Source of the DNA: Salinibacterium sp. M195
Lineage (GTDB): Bacteria; Actinomycetota; Actinomycetes; Actinomycetales; Microbacteriaceae
Direction: 5' to 3'
DNA: 64,000 bases
Assembly: GCF_019443965.1 (NCBI RefSeq)
Contig: NZ_CP040814.1
Coordinates: forward strand, 2,046,001-2,110,000
Shown here: one piece after another, positions 17,678-25,230 of the stretch
How the letters are laid out: each line of letters begins with the position of its first letter
How positions within the stretch are numbered: the first letter of the stretch is position 1
Made by a program: the position numbers and the translations under genes
The notes under the pieces: generated by a model
Databases searched by the model: none
What the model saw: the letters and a program-made list of their open reading frames with translations, nothing else
What the model was told of the DNA's origin: nothing

Positions 17678-18613
17678 TTAGTCCTTGCCCCGCCACGGCT
17701 CGTCGCCGGCCGATCCCTGATCGGGCTTGTCATCGCCGCGGCGAAGATACTTCTCGAATTCCTGAGCGATCGCTTCACCGCTCGCTTCGGGGGAGTCAAC
17801 GGTGTCTCGTGCACGCTCTAGCTGCTCAATGTACGAAGACATATCGTCGTCTTCTCCCGCCAGAGCATCGATTCCCGTTTCCCAGTCTGTGGCCTCACTG
17901 ACGAGCTCACCACGAGGAATTACGACATCGACAATCTCTTCCAACTTGTCGATGATCGCCAAAGTCGCCTTAGGCGATGGCGCATTGTGCACGTAGTGAG
18001 GCACTGATGCCCAAATCGACATTGTTCTAATCCCCGCCGCCTCCGCGGCTTGCCCCAGCACCGAGAGGATGCCGACGGGGCCTTCATAGCTGCTGCGCTC
18101 GATTCCCATCGCAGAGCGAACTGCGGGGTTCTCGCTTGAGGTGAAGACCGAGATTGGTCGCGTGTGAGGAACATCGGCGAGCATTGCACCGAGAAACACG
18201 ATCGACGTGATGCCGTTGTCGACGATCGTTTCGAGAATATTTCTCGTGAAGGTCTTCCAGGATCGGGAAGGTTCGGTGCCCAGGAGTAGGTAGATGTTCG
18301 AATGATTGTTTGCACTGAGTTGCAGGTCTGCATCCCCGGCAATGCTCTCTGGCCGAGCAGTATTAGGGCGCGAGGGACCGTAAATGGCCACAGATGGCCA
18401 CGTCAGTGAGCGGTCTCCGTCGTCGTCGTATGCCACCACTGGACGGTTGAACTGGTAGTCGAAGTACTCTTCGGGATCGACTTCGGCGATGGGATAGACG
18501 TCTAGCTGCTCTTTGAGGGATCTGACGGCGCCACTGGCCGCCTCTCCGGCGTCATTCCACCCCTCGAAGGCGACGACCAAGAGTCGACCGTTCGCGAATG
18601 GGGTGTTCGTCAC
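17678..18613 (-). CDS. PAC2 family protein
   Basis: Protein of the PAC2 fold (proteasome assembly chaperone 2/PF09754), 311 residues, cytoplasmic. LLVVAFEGWNDAGEAASGAV near residues 11-30 is the diagnostic N-terminal motif, and IVFLGAMLADVPHTRP and SVPHYVHNAPSPKATLAII are conserved actinobacterial stretches. The C terminus is acidic and then basic and probably flexible. Mycobacterial homologues lie near the proteasome/TrmI region, as this one does. The GTG start at 18613 has GGAG upstream. The true function in bacteria without visible proteasome genes is not known. Confidence 0.9.
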   Translation of the reverse strand: MTNTPFANGRLLVVAFEGWNDAGEAASGAVRSLKEQLDVYPIAEVDPEEYFDYQFNRPVVAYDDDGDRSLTWPSVAIYGPSRPNTARPESIAGDADLQLSANNHSNIYLLLGTEPSRSWKTFTRNILETIVDNGITSIVFLGAMLADVPHTRPISVFTSSENPAVRSAMGIERSSYEGPVGILSVLGQAAEAAGIRTMSIWASVPHYVHNAPSPKATLAIIDKLEEIVDVVIPRGELVSEATDWETGIDALAGEDDDMSSYIEQLERARDTVDSPEASGEAIAQEFEKYLRRGDDKPDQGSAGDEPWRGKD

Positions 18614-18678
18614 TGTTCTCCTTTTGGTTGAGTGCCACGAATGTCACTAACCCAAGGATAGAACTACGATGGTGCGTT

Positions 18679-19350
18679 GTGACTCATTCCACTCCGGCTG
18701 CCGTTTTATGGGACATGGACGGCACCCTCATAAATTCCGAACCGTACTGGATCGCCGCCGAAGTAGAGATCGTTGAATCGTTCGGGGGTGAATGGACCCA
18801 CGACGACGCATTGGCCGTTGTCGGGAGCGGGCTCTTCAACTCAGCACGCGCCATGCAGAGCAAGGGCGTAGCTCTGGAGGCTCAGACGATTGTCGATCGC
18901 CTCACCGACCGCGTGATGACTCAGTTGGAAGAGTTTGGTATCCCGTGGCGCCCCGGTGCACGCGAGTTGCTGCTCGAGATTCGCGAGGCCAGCGTCCCTA
19001 CGGCGCTTGTCACCATGTCGATTACGCGGATGGCGCACCATGTCGTCGACAACTTGGGGTTCGTGGGCTTCGATGCGGTTATCGCTGGTGACGATGTTGA
19101 ACAGCCGAAGCCGCATCCGGAGGCATACCTCCTTGGTGCGAAGACCCTGGGCGTCTCGATCTCTGATTGCGTCGCGATCGAAGATTCTCCTCCCGGCGCA
19201 ACGTCTGCATTTTCCTCTGGCGCGACCGTTATCGGCGTTCCTTTCATGGTCGATATCCCCGCCGAGCAAACACATGCTCTCTGGCCGACTCTCGCCGGGC
19301 GCACGCTTGCACATCTCTCTGAACTCCACACAAAGGTGGCCTCTCAATGA
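18679..19350 (+). CDS. HAD family hydrolase (phosphatase)
   Basis: Haloacid dehalogenase-type phosphatase of the beta-phosphoglucomutase-like subgroup, 223 residues. Motif I is DMDGT at residues 12-16 (Asp12 nucleophile). Motif II is the Thr in ALVTMSI, the motif III lysine is in EQPKPHPEAY, and motif IV is AIEDSPPG. A helical cap at about 20-95 fits small phosphorylated substrates. GTG at 18679 is chosen because an upstream start would overlap the divergent PAC2 gene. Its stop overlaps the trmI start (ATGA), so the two are coupled. Substrate unknown. Confidence 0.9.
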   Translation: MTHSTPAAVLWDMDGTLINSEPYWIAAEVEIVESFGGEWTHDDALAVVGSGLFNSARAMQSKGVALEAQTIVDRLTDRVMTQLEEFGIPWRPGARELLLEIREASVPTALVTMSITRMAHHVVDNLGFVGFDAVIAGDDVEQPKPHPEAYLLGAKTLGVSISDCVAIEDSPPGATSAFSSGATVIGVPFMVDIPAEQTHALWPTLAGRTLAHLSELHTKVASQ

Positions 19351-20333
19351 CCGACGTATTTCGACGACAGAGCGGAGAGTTCCGCATTGGTGACCGTGTT
19401 CAGCTCACCGGCCCGAAAGGTCGCCTCAACACCGTCACGCTCGAGGCTGGGGGAGAGTTTCACACGCATCGCGGCGTGTTGAGCCATGACCTCGTAATCG
19501 GTGTTCCGGATGCCAGCATCGTCACCAGCTCAAATGGCATCGAGTATTTGGCGATGCGCCCGCTGCTCACTGACTTTGTGATGTCGATGCCGCGCGGTGC
19601 AGCGATCATCTATCCGAAAGATGCGGCACAAATTATCGGTCAAGCCGATATCTTTCCCGGCGCACACGTAGTCGAGGCAGGAGTCGGATCGGGAGCTCTC
19701 TCCTTATGGTTACTGCGCGCAATCGGGCCAAGCGGTCGTTTGAGTTCTTTCGAACGCCGTGAAGAGTTCTCCGAAATTGCCCAGTCAAACGTTGAGGCTT
19801 TTCTCGGCGCTAAGCCAGAGAACTGGTCGGTAACGGTTGGTGACTTGCAAGAACAGCTGCCCGCCGTCACAGAGCCCGGCTCTGTTGATCGTGTAGTGCT
19901 CGATATGCTCGCGCCGTGGGAGTGCATCGAAGAATGCGCAACGGCGCTCACTCCGGGTGGAGTCTTGCTCTGCTACATCGCCACGGTCACTCAGTTGTCT
20001 CGCGTTGCAGAGGCGATTCGCGCTACCGGATTGTTCACTGAGCCGGATTCCAGCGAAACGATCGTGCGAGGTTGGCATGTTGAGGGCCTCGCCGTTCGCC
20101 CGGATCACCGCATGGTGGCGCACACTGGTTTTCTGATGACCGCTCGCCGACTAGCCCCTGGCTCGGTCCTGCCCGAGCTCAAACGTCGCGCCTCCAAAAC
20201 TGACTTCAGTGATGAGGATGTCGAGATCTGGACGCCGGGAGCGCTGGGGGAGCGGAGCACTAGTGCGAAACGCCTCCGAAAGACGGCGAGAGAAGCGAAG
20301 GCTGCGGCAGAGGCCGCGTCTTCTGACCGGTAG
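19347..20333 (+). CDS. trmI: tRNA (adenine-N1-)-methyltransferase TrmI
   Basis: SAM-dependent enzyme that methylates A58 of the tRNA T loop; the actinobacterial type works as a tetramer. An N-terminal beta domain (1-75) is followed by a Rossmann fold whose SAM motif VVEAGVGSGALSLWLL is near 107-122. LDMLAPWE near 180 is the catalytic D-x-x-x-P-W motif of the TrmI group. The length of 328 residues is somewhat above the usual 280-300, with an added Ala/Lys-rich tail. The ATG at 19347 overlaps the HAD stop. In mycobacteria this gene precedes the Pup-proteasome genes; here the FKBP gene follows after 10 nt. Confidence 0.95.
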   Translation: MTDVFRRQSGEFRIGDRVQLTGPKGRLNTVTLEAGGEFHTHRGVLSHDLVIGVPDASIVTSSNGIEYLAMRPLLTDFVMSMPRGAAIIYPKDAAQIIGQADIFPGAHVVEAGVGSGALSLWLLRAIGPSGRLSSFERREEFSEIAQSNVEAFLGAKPENWSVTVGDLQEQLPAVTEPGSVDRVVLDMLAPWECIEECATALTPGGVLLCYIATVTQLSRVAEAIRATGLFTEPDSSETIVRGWHVEGLAVRPDHRMVAHTGFLMTARRLAPGSVLPELKRRASKTDFSDEDVEIWTPGALGERSTSAKRLRKTAREAKAAAEAASSDR

Positions 20334-20336
20334 AGT
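20331..20336 (+). promoter_or_regulatory. Probable -10 box of leaderless promoter (FKBP lipoprotein)
   Basis: TAGAGT ends 7 nt before the ATG at 20344 and overlaps the trmI stop codon. Confidence 0.35.
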
Positions 20337-20343
20337 GTTGGCG

Positions 20344-21345
20344 ATGTCTGTGTCGAAGAAAAGAGTGTTTGTGCGCAAGCTTGCAGTGGTGGCCCTCAGC
20401 GCCGGAGTCGTAGTCTCGTTGACCGGTTGTGCGAACGGCCAGTTCGATCTGGCAGCGTGTTCTCCCGTGTTCTCAGAAGGCAGCAACTCTGCACTTGTGA
20501 GCGCAGACGGCATGATCAATTCCGACCCCGAGGCTCGCTTTCCTACCCCTCTCGTCGCCAACGATGTTGAGAGCCACATCGTTTCTGTTGGCGATGGTCA
20601 ACAAGTCAATAAAGACGACGTCGCCTCGTTGCAGATCACGATTTATAACGGAGAAACGGGCGAACAGCTGATATCTTCTGGACACGACAACCCGGGGCTG
20701 CTGGTCTCTGTCGTCGACCGTGAACCCCACTTCGGTGAAATCGCACAGTGCTCTACTGTCGGATCACGAATCGCAACAGTGGGAACTGCCGGCGACATCT
20801 TGGGCGCTGAGAGCATCGCTCAATACCAACTTCCTCTCGCCGAAGATGACACCATCGTCATGGTCAGCGATGTCGAACTGCGGTATCCCGGTAGGGCTAC
20901 CGGCGCGAATCGCGTTCCTCTTGCTGGTCTCCCCGCTGTAGTCCTTGCTCCAAACGGTCAGCCCGGCTTCACGTTCCCCGGATCTGAGGCTCCTAGCGAG
21001 CTAGCATTCTCGGCCCTGAAAGTAGGCTCTGGGGACGCGCTCGCCTCTGGCGACCTCGCGGTAATGCACATCAGCGGCGTCGAGTGGGATGCCGCAGACA
21101 CCTTCCGCGACACGTGGGACGGCACTGGCGTTCCTATTCCAGTTCTCATCGAGAGCAATGAAACCACTGACGGTGGGCTTCCGGTCGGGTTGGCCGAAGC
21201 TCTGATCGGACAGACTGTCGGTTCTCAGATCCTCGTCGTTCTTCCCCCCGATGTGGGATTCCCCGAGGGAAGCGAACCCGAAGGCGTCACTCCAGGCAAG
21301 ACGCTCGTGTTTGTTTTTGACATTCTGGGAATTCAAGAGCAGTAA
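20344..21345 (+). CDS. FKBP-type peptidyl-prolyl isomerase lipoprotein
   Basis: Predicted lipoprotein of 333 residues that would fold proteins outside the membrane. Basic MSVSKKRVFVRK, a hydrophobic stretch and the lipobox LTGC (Cys29) make a lipoprotein signal. The C-terminal ~95 residues fit an FKBP domain (SGDLAVMHISGVEWD, LPVGLAEALIGQTVGS, PEGVTPGKTLVFVFDIL), and an earlier region near 80-170 resembles a second, degenerate copy. The start at 20344 is chosen for the signal peptide. It lies just upstream of pafB, as in other actinobacteria. Isomerase activity is inferred from the fold. Confidence 0.88.
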   Translation: MSVSKKRVFVRKLAVVALSAGVVVSLTGCANGQFDLAACSPVFSEGSNSALVSADGMINSDPEARFPTPLVANDVESHIVSVGDGQQVNKDDVASLQITIYNGETGEQLISSGHDNPGLLVSVVDREPHFGEIAQCSTVGSRIATVGTAGDILGAESIAQYQLPLAEDDTIVMVSDVELRYPGRATGANRVPLAGLPAVVLAPNGQPGFTFPGSEAPSELAFSALKVGSGDALASGDLAVMHISGVEWDAADTFRDTWDGTGVPIPVLIESNETTDGGLPVGLAEALIGQTVGSQILVVLPPDVGFPEGSEPEGVTPGKTLVFVFDILGIQEQ

Positions 21346-21380
21346 TCGTTCAACTACGACACGGCCGGGTGTCAGAGACA

Positions 21381-21386
21381 TAGGAT
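21381..21386 (+). promoter_or_regulatory. Probable -10 box of leaderless promoter (pafB)
   Basis: TAGGAT ends 7 nt before the GTG at 21394. Confidence 0.4.
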
Positions 21387-21393
21387 TTGACTC

Positions 21394-22377
21394 GTGCCAG
21401 TACCCAAAGTTCCTAACGAGGAACGACTATTTAGCCTAGTTTTGGCGTTGCTTTCATCTGAGGCTGGGTTGACGAAGAGCGAAATTTTGTCGACCGTTCA
21501 GGGATACCGTCAACGCTTCGTGCACTCTGGTGACAACTCGAACCTTGAGCGCCAGTTCGAGCGCGATAAAGACGATGTTCGTGAGCTCGGGGTGCCACTC
21601 GAAACGATTGAGTCGCCAGAACAAGCCGGCAATAATCACAACTTGCGCTACCGCATTCCGCGCGTCGATTATGAGCTCCCTGACGACATCAGTTTTTCGG
21701 CAGAAGAGTCAACTCTTCTCGGGCTCGCCGCAATGGTCTGGCGTGAGGGTTCACTTTCTGAAGAGTCTCGACGTGCAATGGTGAAACTTCGGTCACTCGG
21801 AGTCGCTACGGCCGAGCCGGTACTCAGCTATGCGCCTCAGTTGCGGGTGCGTGAGGAATCTTTCGAACCTCTGCGTTCTGCGCTCGACAAGCGCGTATTG
21901 GTGTCGTTCGACTATCTGAAGCCAGGGGATCAAGTCTCGTCGCAACGCACTGTCGCCCCGCTTGCCCTCGTGCAGCACCAGGGTCGTTGGCATCTCTACG
22001 CGAAAGATCCTGCGACAAATCTTTTTAAAACGTTTCTGCTTCGCCGCATCGTCAGCGACGTCAGGACCACGAAGAAACCATTCGCTGAATCTACGGTGGA
22101 TGCTGCGGCGCTCGCACTGGCGGAACTAGAAGCTGTCTGGCAGGAGAACGTTGCTGTGGTGCGTGTCGAGCCTGGCACCGATGCGGCAACTCGCTTAAGC
22201 AAACGACGCGGAGCGACCACGAGCCCGTCAACTGACCTTGAACTGCATTTCACTGACCTCAACATCTTTGCCGACGAACTGGCGAGCTTCGGGCCAGAAG
22301 TGCTCGTGGTTTCCCCGACGCTCCTGCGCTCTGCAGTGATCGAGCGTCTCACGAGAACGGCGGCAGACCATGGCTAA
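21394..22377 (+). CDS. pafB: WYL-domain regulator PafB
   Basis: One half of the PafB-PafC transcription activator that switches on the LexA-independent DNA damage response in mycobacteria. An N-terminal winged helix covers about residues 1-90 (ERLFSLVLALLSSEAGLTKSE). The WYL-type domain is at about 140-230, with WHLYAKD taking the WYL position and the conserved basic LLRRI after it. The protein is 327 residues long. Its end overlaps pafC by 8 nt. PafBC senses single-stranded DNA through the WYL domains and is not tied to proteasome function despite the name, so its retention without Pup genes makes sense. Confidence 0.93.
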   Translation: MPVPKVPNEERLFSLVLALLSSEAGLTKSEILSTVQGYRQRFVHSGDNSNLERQFERDKDDVRELGVPLETIESPEQAGNNHNLRYRIPRVDYELPDDISFSAEESTLLGLAAMVWREGSLSEESRRAMVKLRSLGVATAEPVLSYAPQLRVREESFEPLRSALDKRVLVSFDYLKPGDQVSSQRTVAPLALVQHQGRWHLYAKDPATNLFKTFLLRRIVSDVRTTKKPFAESTVDAAALALAELEAVWQENVAVVRVEPGTDAATRLSKRRGATTSPSTDLELHFTDLNIFADELASFGPEVLVVSPTLLRSAVIERLTRTAADHG

Positions 22378-23365
22378 GAAAATTCAACCATTACGGGCTC
22401 AAGACAAACTCGTCTACCTCCTCGCACTCGTCCCGTACTTGATGGATCACGACCGTACAAGCGTGTCCGAGGCGGCAGCACACTTTGGAGTTCCCGAACA
22501 GCAAATTCGGGATGCCGTGCGTCTGATCGCAGTGTCCGGGATTCCCGGCGAGACGGCCACTTATCAAGACAGTGACTTGTTCGATATCGCGTGGGACGAT
22601 TTTGAAGAGAACGACCAGATCGTTCTGACCCACATGGTCGCGATCGATGACTCTCCACGGTTTTCCGCTCGTGAGGCATCCGCCCTCATTGCTGGCCTGC
22701 AGTATCTTTCGGGGTTGCCGGAACACGCTGATCGTGCGGCAATCGCGACCTTGATGTCGAAACTCTCGCGTGGAGCATCCGCTCAGCCGACGGCAGTGGG
22801 CGTCGAGCGGAGCGAGCTTGATGAGACCCTCGCTCTCATTCGTGAGTCTGTCGCTGCAGGCACCCAGATCGAGTTCGATTACCGAAACTCGCGAGGGGAG
22901 TCGGAACGCCGTCATATTGACCCGCTTCGCGTTGAGTCCGTGGATGCCGACTGGTATGTGCGCGGCTGGTGTCACTCCCGCGAAGATGTGCGAACGTTCC
23001 GCCTTGATCGCGTCTCTAGCCCCACTATGACGTCCGAACCGATTACTCATACGGCAGCCGACGTGAGTCTGCCTGAGACTCTTTTCGATGCATCACCCGA
23101 GGACTTTGAGGTCACGATCGATGTTGTCAAGAGTGCTATTCCGCTGTTGGGCGACTACGTAGCGCCCGACGCCACCCTTGTTCCGTCGGGGGATCGAGTG
23201 CGAACGACAGTTCGAGTTCCCCACTTTCACGGGCTCAAAAGACTGATTGCGGGGCTCCCCGGTGTCGTCACTGTGGTTTCGCCTGCTGACGCTCGCGATG
23301 CCGTTGCACTGTGGGCTCGCGCCGGCGTCGATCGCTACGCGGAATCGGCGTCGGTGCTGCCGTGA
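22370..23365 (+). CDS. pafC: WYL-domain regulator PafC
   Basis: Second half of the PafBC activator, 331 residues. A winged helix lies at about 10-75 (RTSVSEAAAHFGVPEQQIRDAV), a WYL domain around 160-225 with ADWYVRGWCHSREDVRTFRLDRV, and a C-terminal WCX-like region ends the protein. The ATG sits inside the end of pafB, and the stop overlaps the GTG of the next gene, so four genes from pafB onward form one tightly packed unit. The call rests on both sequence and gene order before tatA, tatC and helY. Confidence 0.93.
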   Translation: MAKKIQPLRAQDKLVYLLALVPYLMDHDRTSVSEAAAHFGVPEQQIRDAVRLIAVSGIPGETATYQDSDLFDIAWDDFEENDQIVLTHMVAIDDSPRFSAREASALIAGLQYLSGLPEHADRAAIATLMSKLSRGASAQPTAVGVERSELDETLALIRESVAAGTQIEFDYRNSRGESERRHIDPLRVESVDADWYVRGWCHSREDVRTFRLDRVSSPTMTSEPITHTAADVSLPETLFDASPEDFEVTIDVVKSAIPLLGDYVAPDATLVPSGDRVRTTVRVPHFHGLKRLIAGLPGVVTVVSPADARDAVALWARAGVDRYAESASVLP

Positions 23366-23709
23366 TTCCGTGGTGGGGATGGCTTCTTATGTGGACGGGC
23401 CTGGTGCTCACACTGTTGATCGTGCTCTCTTTGCTCGCTTACCGGCTCTTTCGCAAGGCAATATCGGTGATGCACGAGTTGTCTGCAGTGGTTGATAAGA
23501 CCGCAATTCTCGACGGAGAGGCGGCAGAACTCAGCTCGCCGCAGATTGCTATCCTCGCCGAGATGAGCGCTATTCGTGCTCATCATGAGTCGCAAAGACA
23601 GCGTCGCATCGATCTCAAACGTGACCGTCACGACCGTCGCATCGCACGCGCTAAGCGCATCACGAAACGGGATGCGAGCACCGTACAGTGGCCTGAAAGC
23701 TGGTCGTAG
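23362..23709 (+). CDS. Single-span membrane protein, unknown
   Basis: Hypothetical protein of 115 residues. One N-terminal transmembrane helix (about 5-28, WGWLLMWTGLVLTLLIVLSLLAY) is followed by a helical, charged cytoplasmic part ending in a strongly basic stretch (RQRRIDLKRDRHDRRIARAKR). GTG at 23362 overlaps the pafC stop and is preferred to the in-frame ATG at 23311. Its stop overlaps the next start. Such small membrane proteins are common between pafC and tatA, but no function is known. Confidence 0.72.
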   Translation: MIPWWGWLLMWTGLVLTLLIVLSLLAYRLFRKAISVMHELSAVVDKTAILDGEAAELSSPQIAILAEMSAIRAHHESQRQRRIDLKRDRHDRRIARAKRITKRDASTVQWPESWS

Positions 23710-24089
23710 TGGGCTGGCTTTTTGCCGTAGCGATCCTGTTTCTTGCATTGTTGTGGAGCGCAATCTGGCTACGTCGACGCGCGATCCGCGCGCTATTGCT
23801 CACTACCGGCGCCCAGACTAAGGCGACCAGTAGTCTCTATCTCCGTGGCCGTCGTAGTCCTCGAATCGCTCTTCGGTACACGGACAACGCCGGAACCGAA
23901 CGCACTGTCATAAAGTCACTAGTCAGCGCCGGAGATTCGCAACTTCTCAAGAAAGAGGCAGTAGTTCTCTACCACCCCAAGCGCGCCAGCCGCTCCGACT
24001 ATATTTTGGTCGGTTTCGGCTCGCACCCGCAGCGGTGGTTCCCCGTGGAGTTTGCCCCGAGCGCTACAGACGACCGCGATCAACGCTGA
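23709..24089 (+). CDS. Small membrane protein, DUF3592-like
   Basis: A 126-residue protein with one N-terminal membrane helix (residues 2-21) followed by a beta-rich region (RSPRIALRYTDNAGTERTV, AVVLYHPKRASRSDYILV). That layout resembles DUF3592 domains, which have an extracytoplasmic beta domain next to membrane helices, although the second helix is missing. GTG overlaps the previous stop by one base. It is the last gene of the pafB unit. Unknown function. Confidence 0.65.
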   Translation: MGWLFAVAILFLALLWSAIWLRRRAIRALLLTTGAQTKATSSLYLRGRRSPRIALRYTDNAGTERTVIKSLVSAGDSQLLKKEAVVLYHPKRASRSDYILVGFGSHPQRWFPVEFAPSATDDRDQR

Positions 24090-24171
24090 ACTCGTTTGAT
24101 CTTTCGATCCCGGGCACCGTCCTAGGTATGATGGCACGACGTAGTGTTCGACGACTTAAGGATCAACCCAC

Positions 24172-24384
24172 ATGCTTGGTAATCTCTCCGGGGTACACCT
24201 GATCATTATTCTCGTGGTCATTGTGTTGTTGTTCGGCGCCCCCAAGCTCCCGGGTCTCGCTCGCAGCGTTGGTCAATCAATGCGAATTTTTCGCAGCGAA
24301 GTGAAGACGATGAAGGACGAGAACGGCGACAGTACAAGCCCGTCGTCGAGTGACACCGACGACTCCACCCCTCCAAAGCCTTAG
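24172..24384 (+). CDS. tatA: Sec-independent translocase subunit TatA
   Basis: Pore-forming subunit of the twin-arginine translocase that exports folded proteins. A short transmembrane helix (about 7-22) is followed by the FGAPKLPGLARSVGQSMRIFRSEVK hinge and amphipathic helix, with the conserved Phe-Gly, and then a Ser/Asp-rich tail. The 70 residues are typical. AAGGA lies 9-10 nt before the ATG. It is 5 nt upstream of tatC. At least one client is visible in the window: the DUF305 protein at 57161 has a twin-arginine signal. Confidence 0.95.
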   Translation: MLGNLSGVHLIIILVVIVLLFGAPKLPGLARSVGQSMRIFRSEVKTMKDENGDSTSPSSSDTDDSTPPKP

Positions 24385-24389
24385 TTTTT

Positions 24390-25190
24390 ATGGCCGTTAC
24401 CAATAGGTGGCGTAATAAGAGCGACGAACGGATGTCGCTCGGAGCCCACCTGATAGAGCTGCGAAAGCGGTTGACGATTGCCGGGATCGCAATCGTTGTC
24501 ACCGGCATCGGTGCCATTTTTGTTGTCGAGTTTGTCATCGATGCTCTGCGTGCGCCGATTACTAACATCGCGGATGCAACGGGGCGCGGCGCGGCGCTCA
24601 ATTACGACGCCGTAACGCAGGCTTTTGACATCCACTTTCAAATCGTTTTGACGGTGGGAATCGTCGCGGCTAGCCCCGTGTGGCTGTACCAGATTTGGGC
24701 TTTCCTCGTTCCGGGGCTGGTGCGCAAAGAAAAGCAGTACGCCATCGGGTTCCTTTCGGCAGCAATCCCGCTGTTCTTGGCCGGTTGTGCTGCTGGTTGG
24801 CTCATTATGCCGAACATCGTGACGCTGATGCTCAGCTTTGCCGGTGACCAGGATCTCTCAAACCTCAACGCCAAGTACTACTACGACTTCATCGTCAAAC
24901 TGATGCTGGCAATCGGAATCGCCTTTGTGCTGCCGGTATTCATCGTGTTGCTGAACTTTGTGGGAGTCCTTTCGGCCAGCGCAATCCTCAAGGGCTGGCG
25001 AGTTGCGATCCTGTTGATCTGCGTGTTCACCGCCATGGCAACACCGGCGGCTGATGTCGTCTCGATGTTCCTCTTGGCGATCCCCATGGTTATTCTGTAC
25101 TTTTCCGCAGCGTTCATTGCGTGGCTCCACGATCGACGAGCAGCAAAGCGGGCAGCGAAAATCGATGCTGAGCTGGCCAGCGAGGCCTAA
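24390..25190 (+). CDS. tatC: Sec-independent translocase subunit TatC
   Basis: Six-helix membrane receptor that recognises twin-arginine signal peptides. The N-terminal MSLGAHLIELRKRL is the conserved cytoplasmic signature, with Glu and Arg for signal binding. PVWLYQIWAFLVPGLVRKEKQYA is the second hallmark, and helices 3-6 follow to residue ~250. The C-terminal tail is basic and alanine-rich. The length of 266 residues is usual. It is co-transcribed with tatA. Confidence 0.97.
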   Translation: MAVTNRWRNKSDERMSLGAHLIELRKRLTIAGIAIVVTGIGAIFVVEFVIDALRAPITNIADATGRGAALNYDAVTQAFDIHFQIVLTVGIVAASPVWLYQIWAFLVPGLVRKEKQYAIGFLSAAIPLFLAGCAAGWLIMPNIVTLMLSFAGDQDLSNLNAKYYYDFIVKLMLAIGIAFVLPVFIVLLNFVGVLSASAILKGWRVAILLICVFTAMATPAADVVSMFLLAIPMVILYFSAAFIAWLHDRRAAKRAAKIDAELASEA

Positions 25191-25217
25191 ACTGCGGCTT
25201 CTTGAGCAACCACGGTT

Positions 25218-25223
25218 TAGGCT
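25218..25223 (+). promoter_or_regulatory. Probable -10 box of leaderless promoter (helY)
   Basis: TAGGCT ends 7 nt before the ATG at 25231. Confidence 0.35.
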
Positions 25224-25230
25224 ATAGCTA

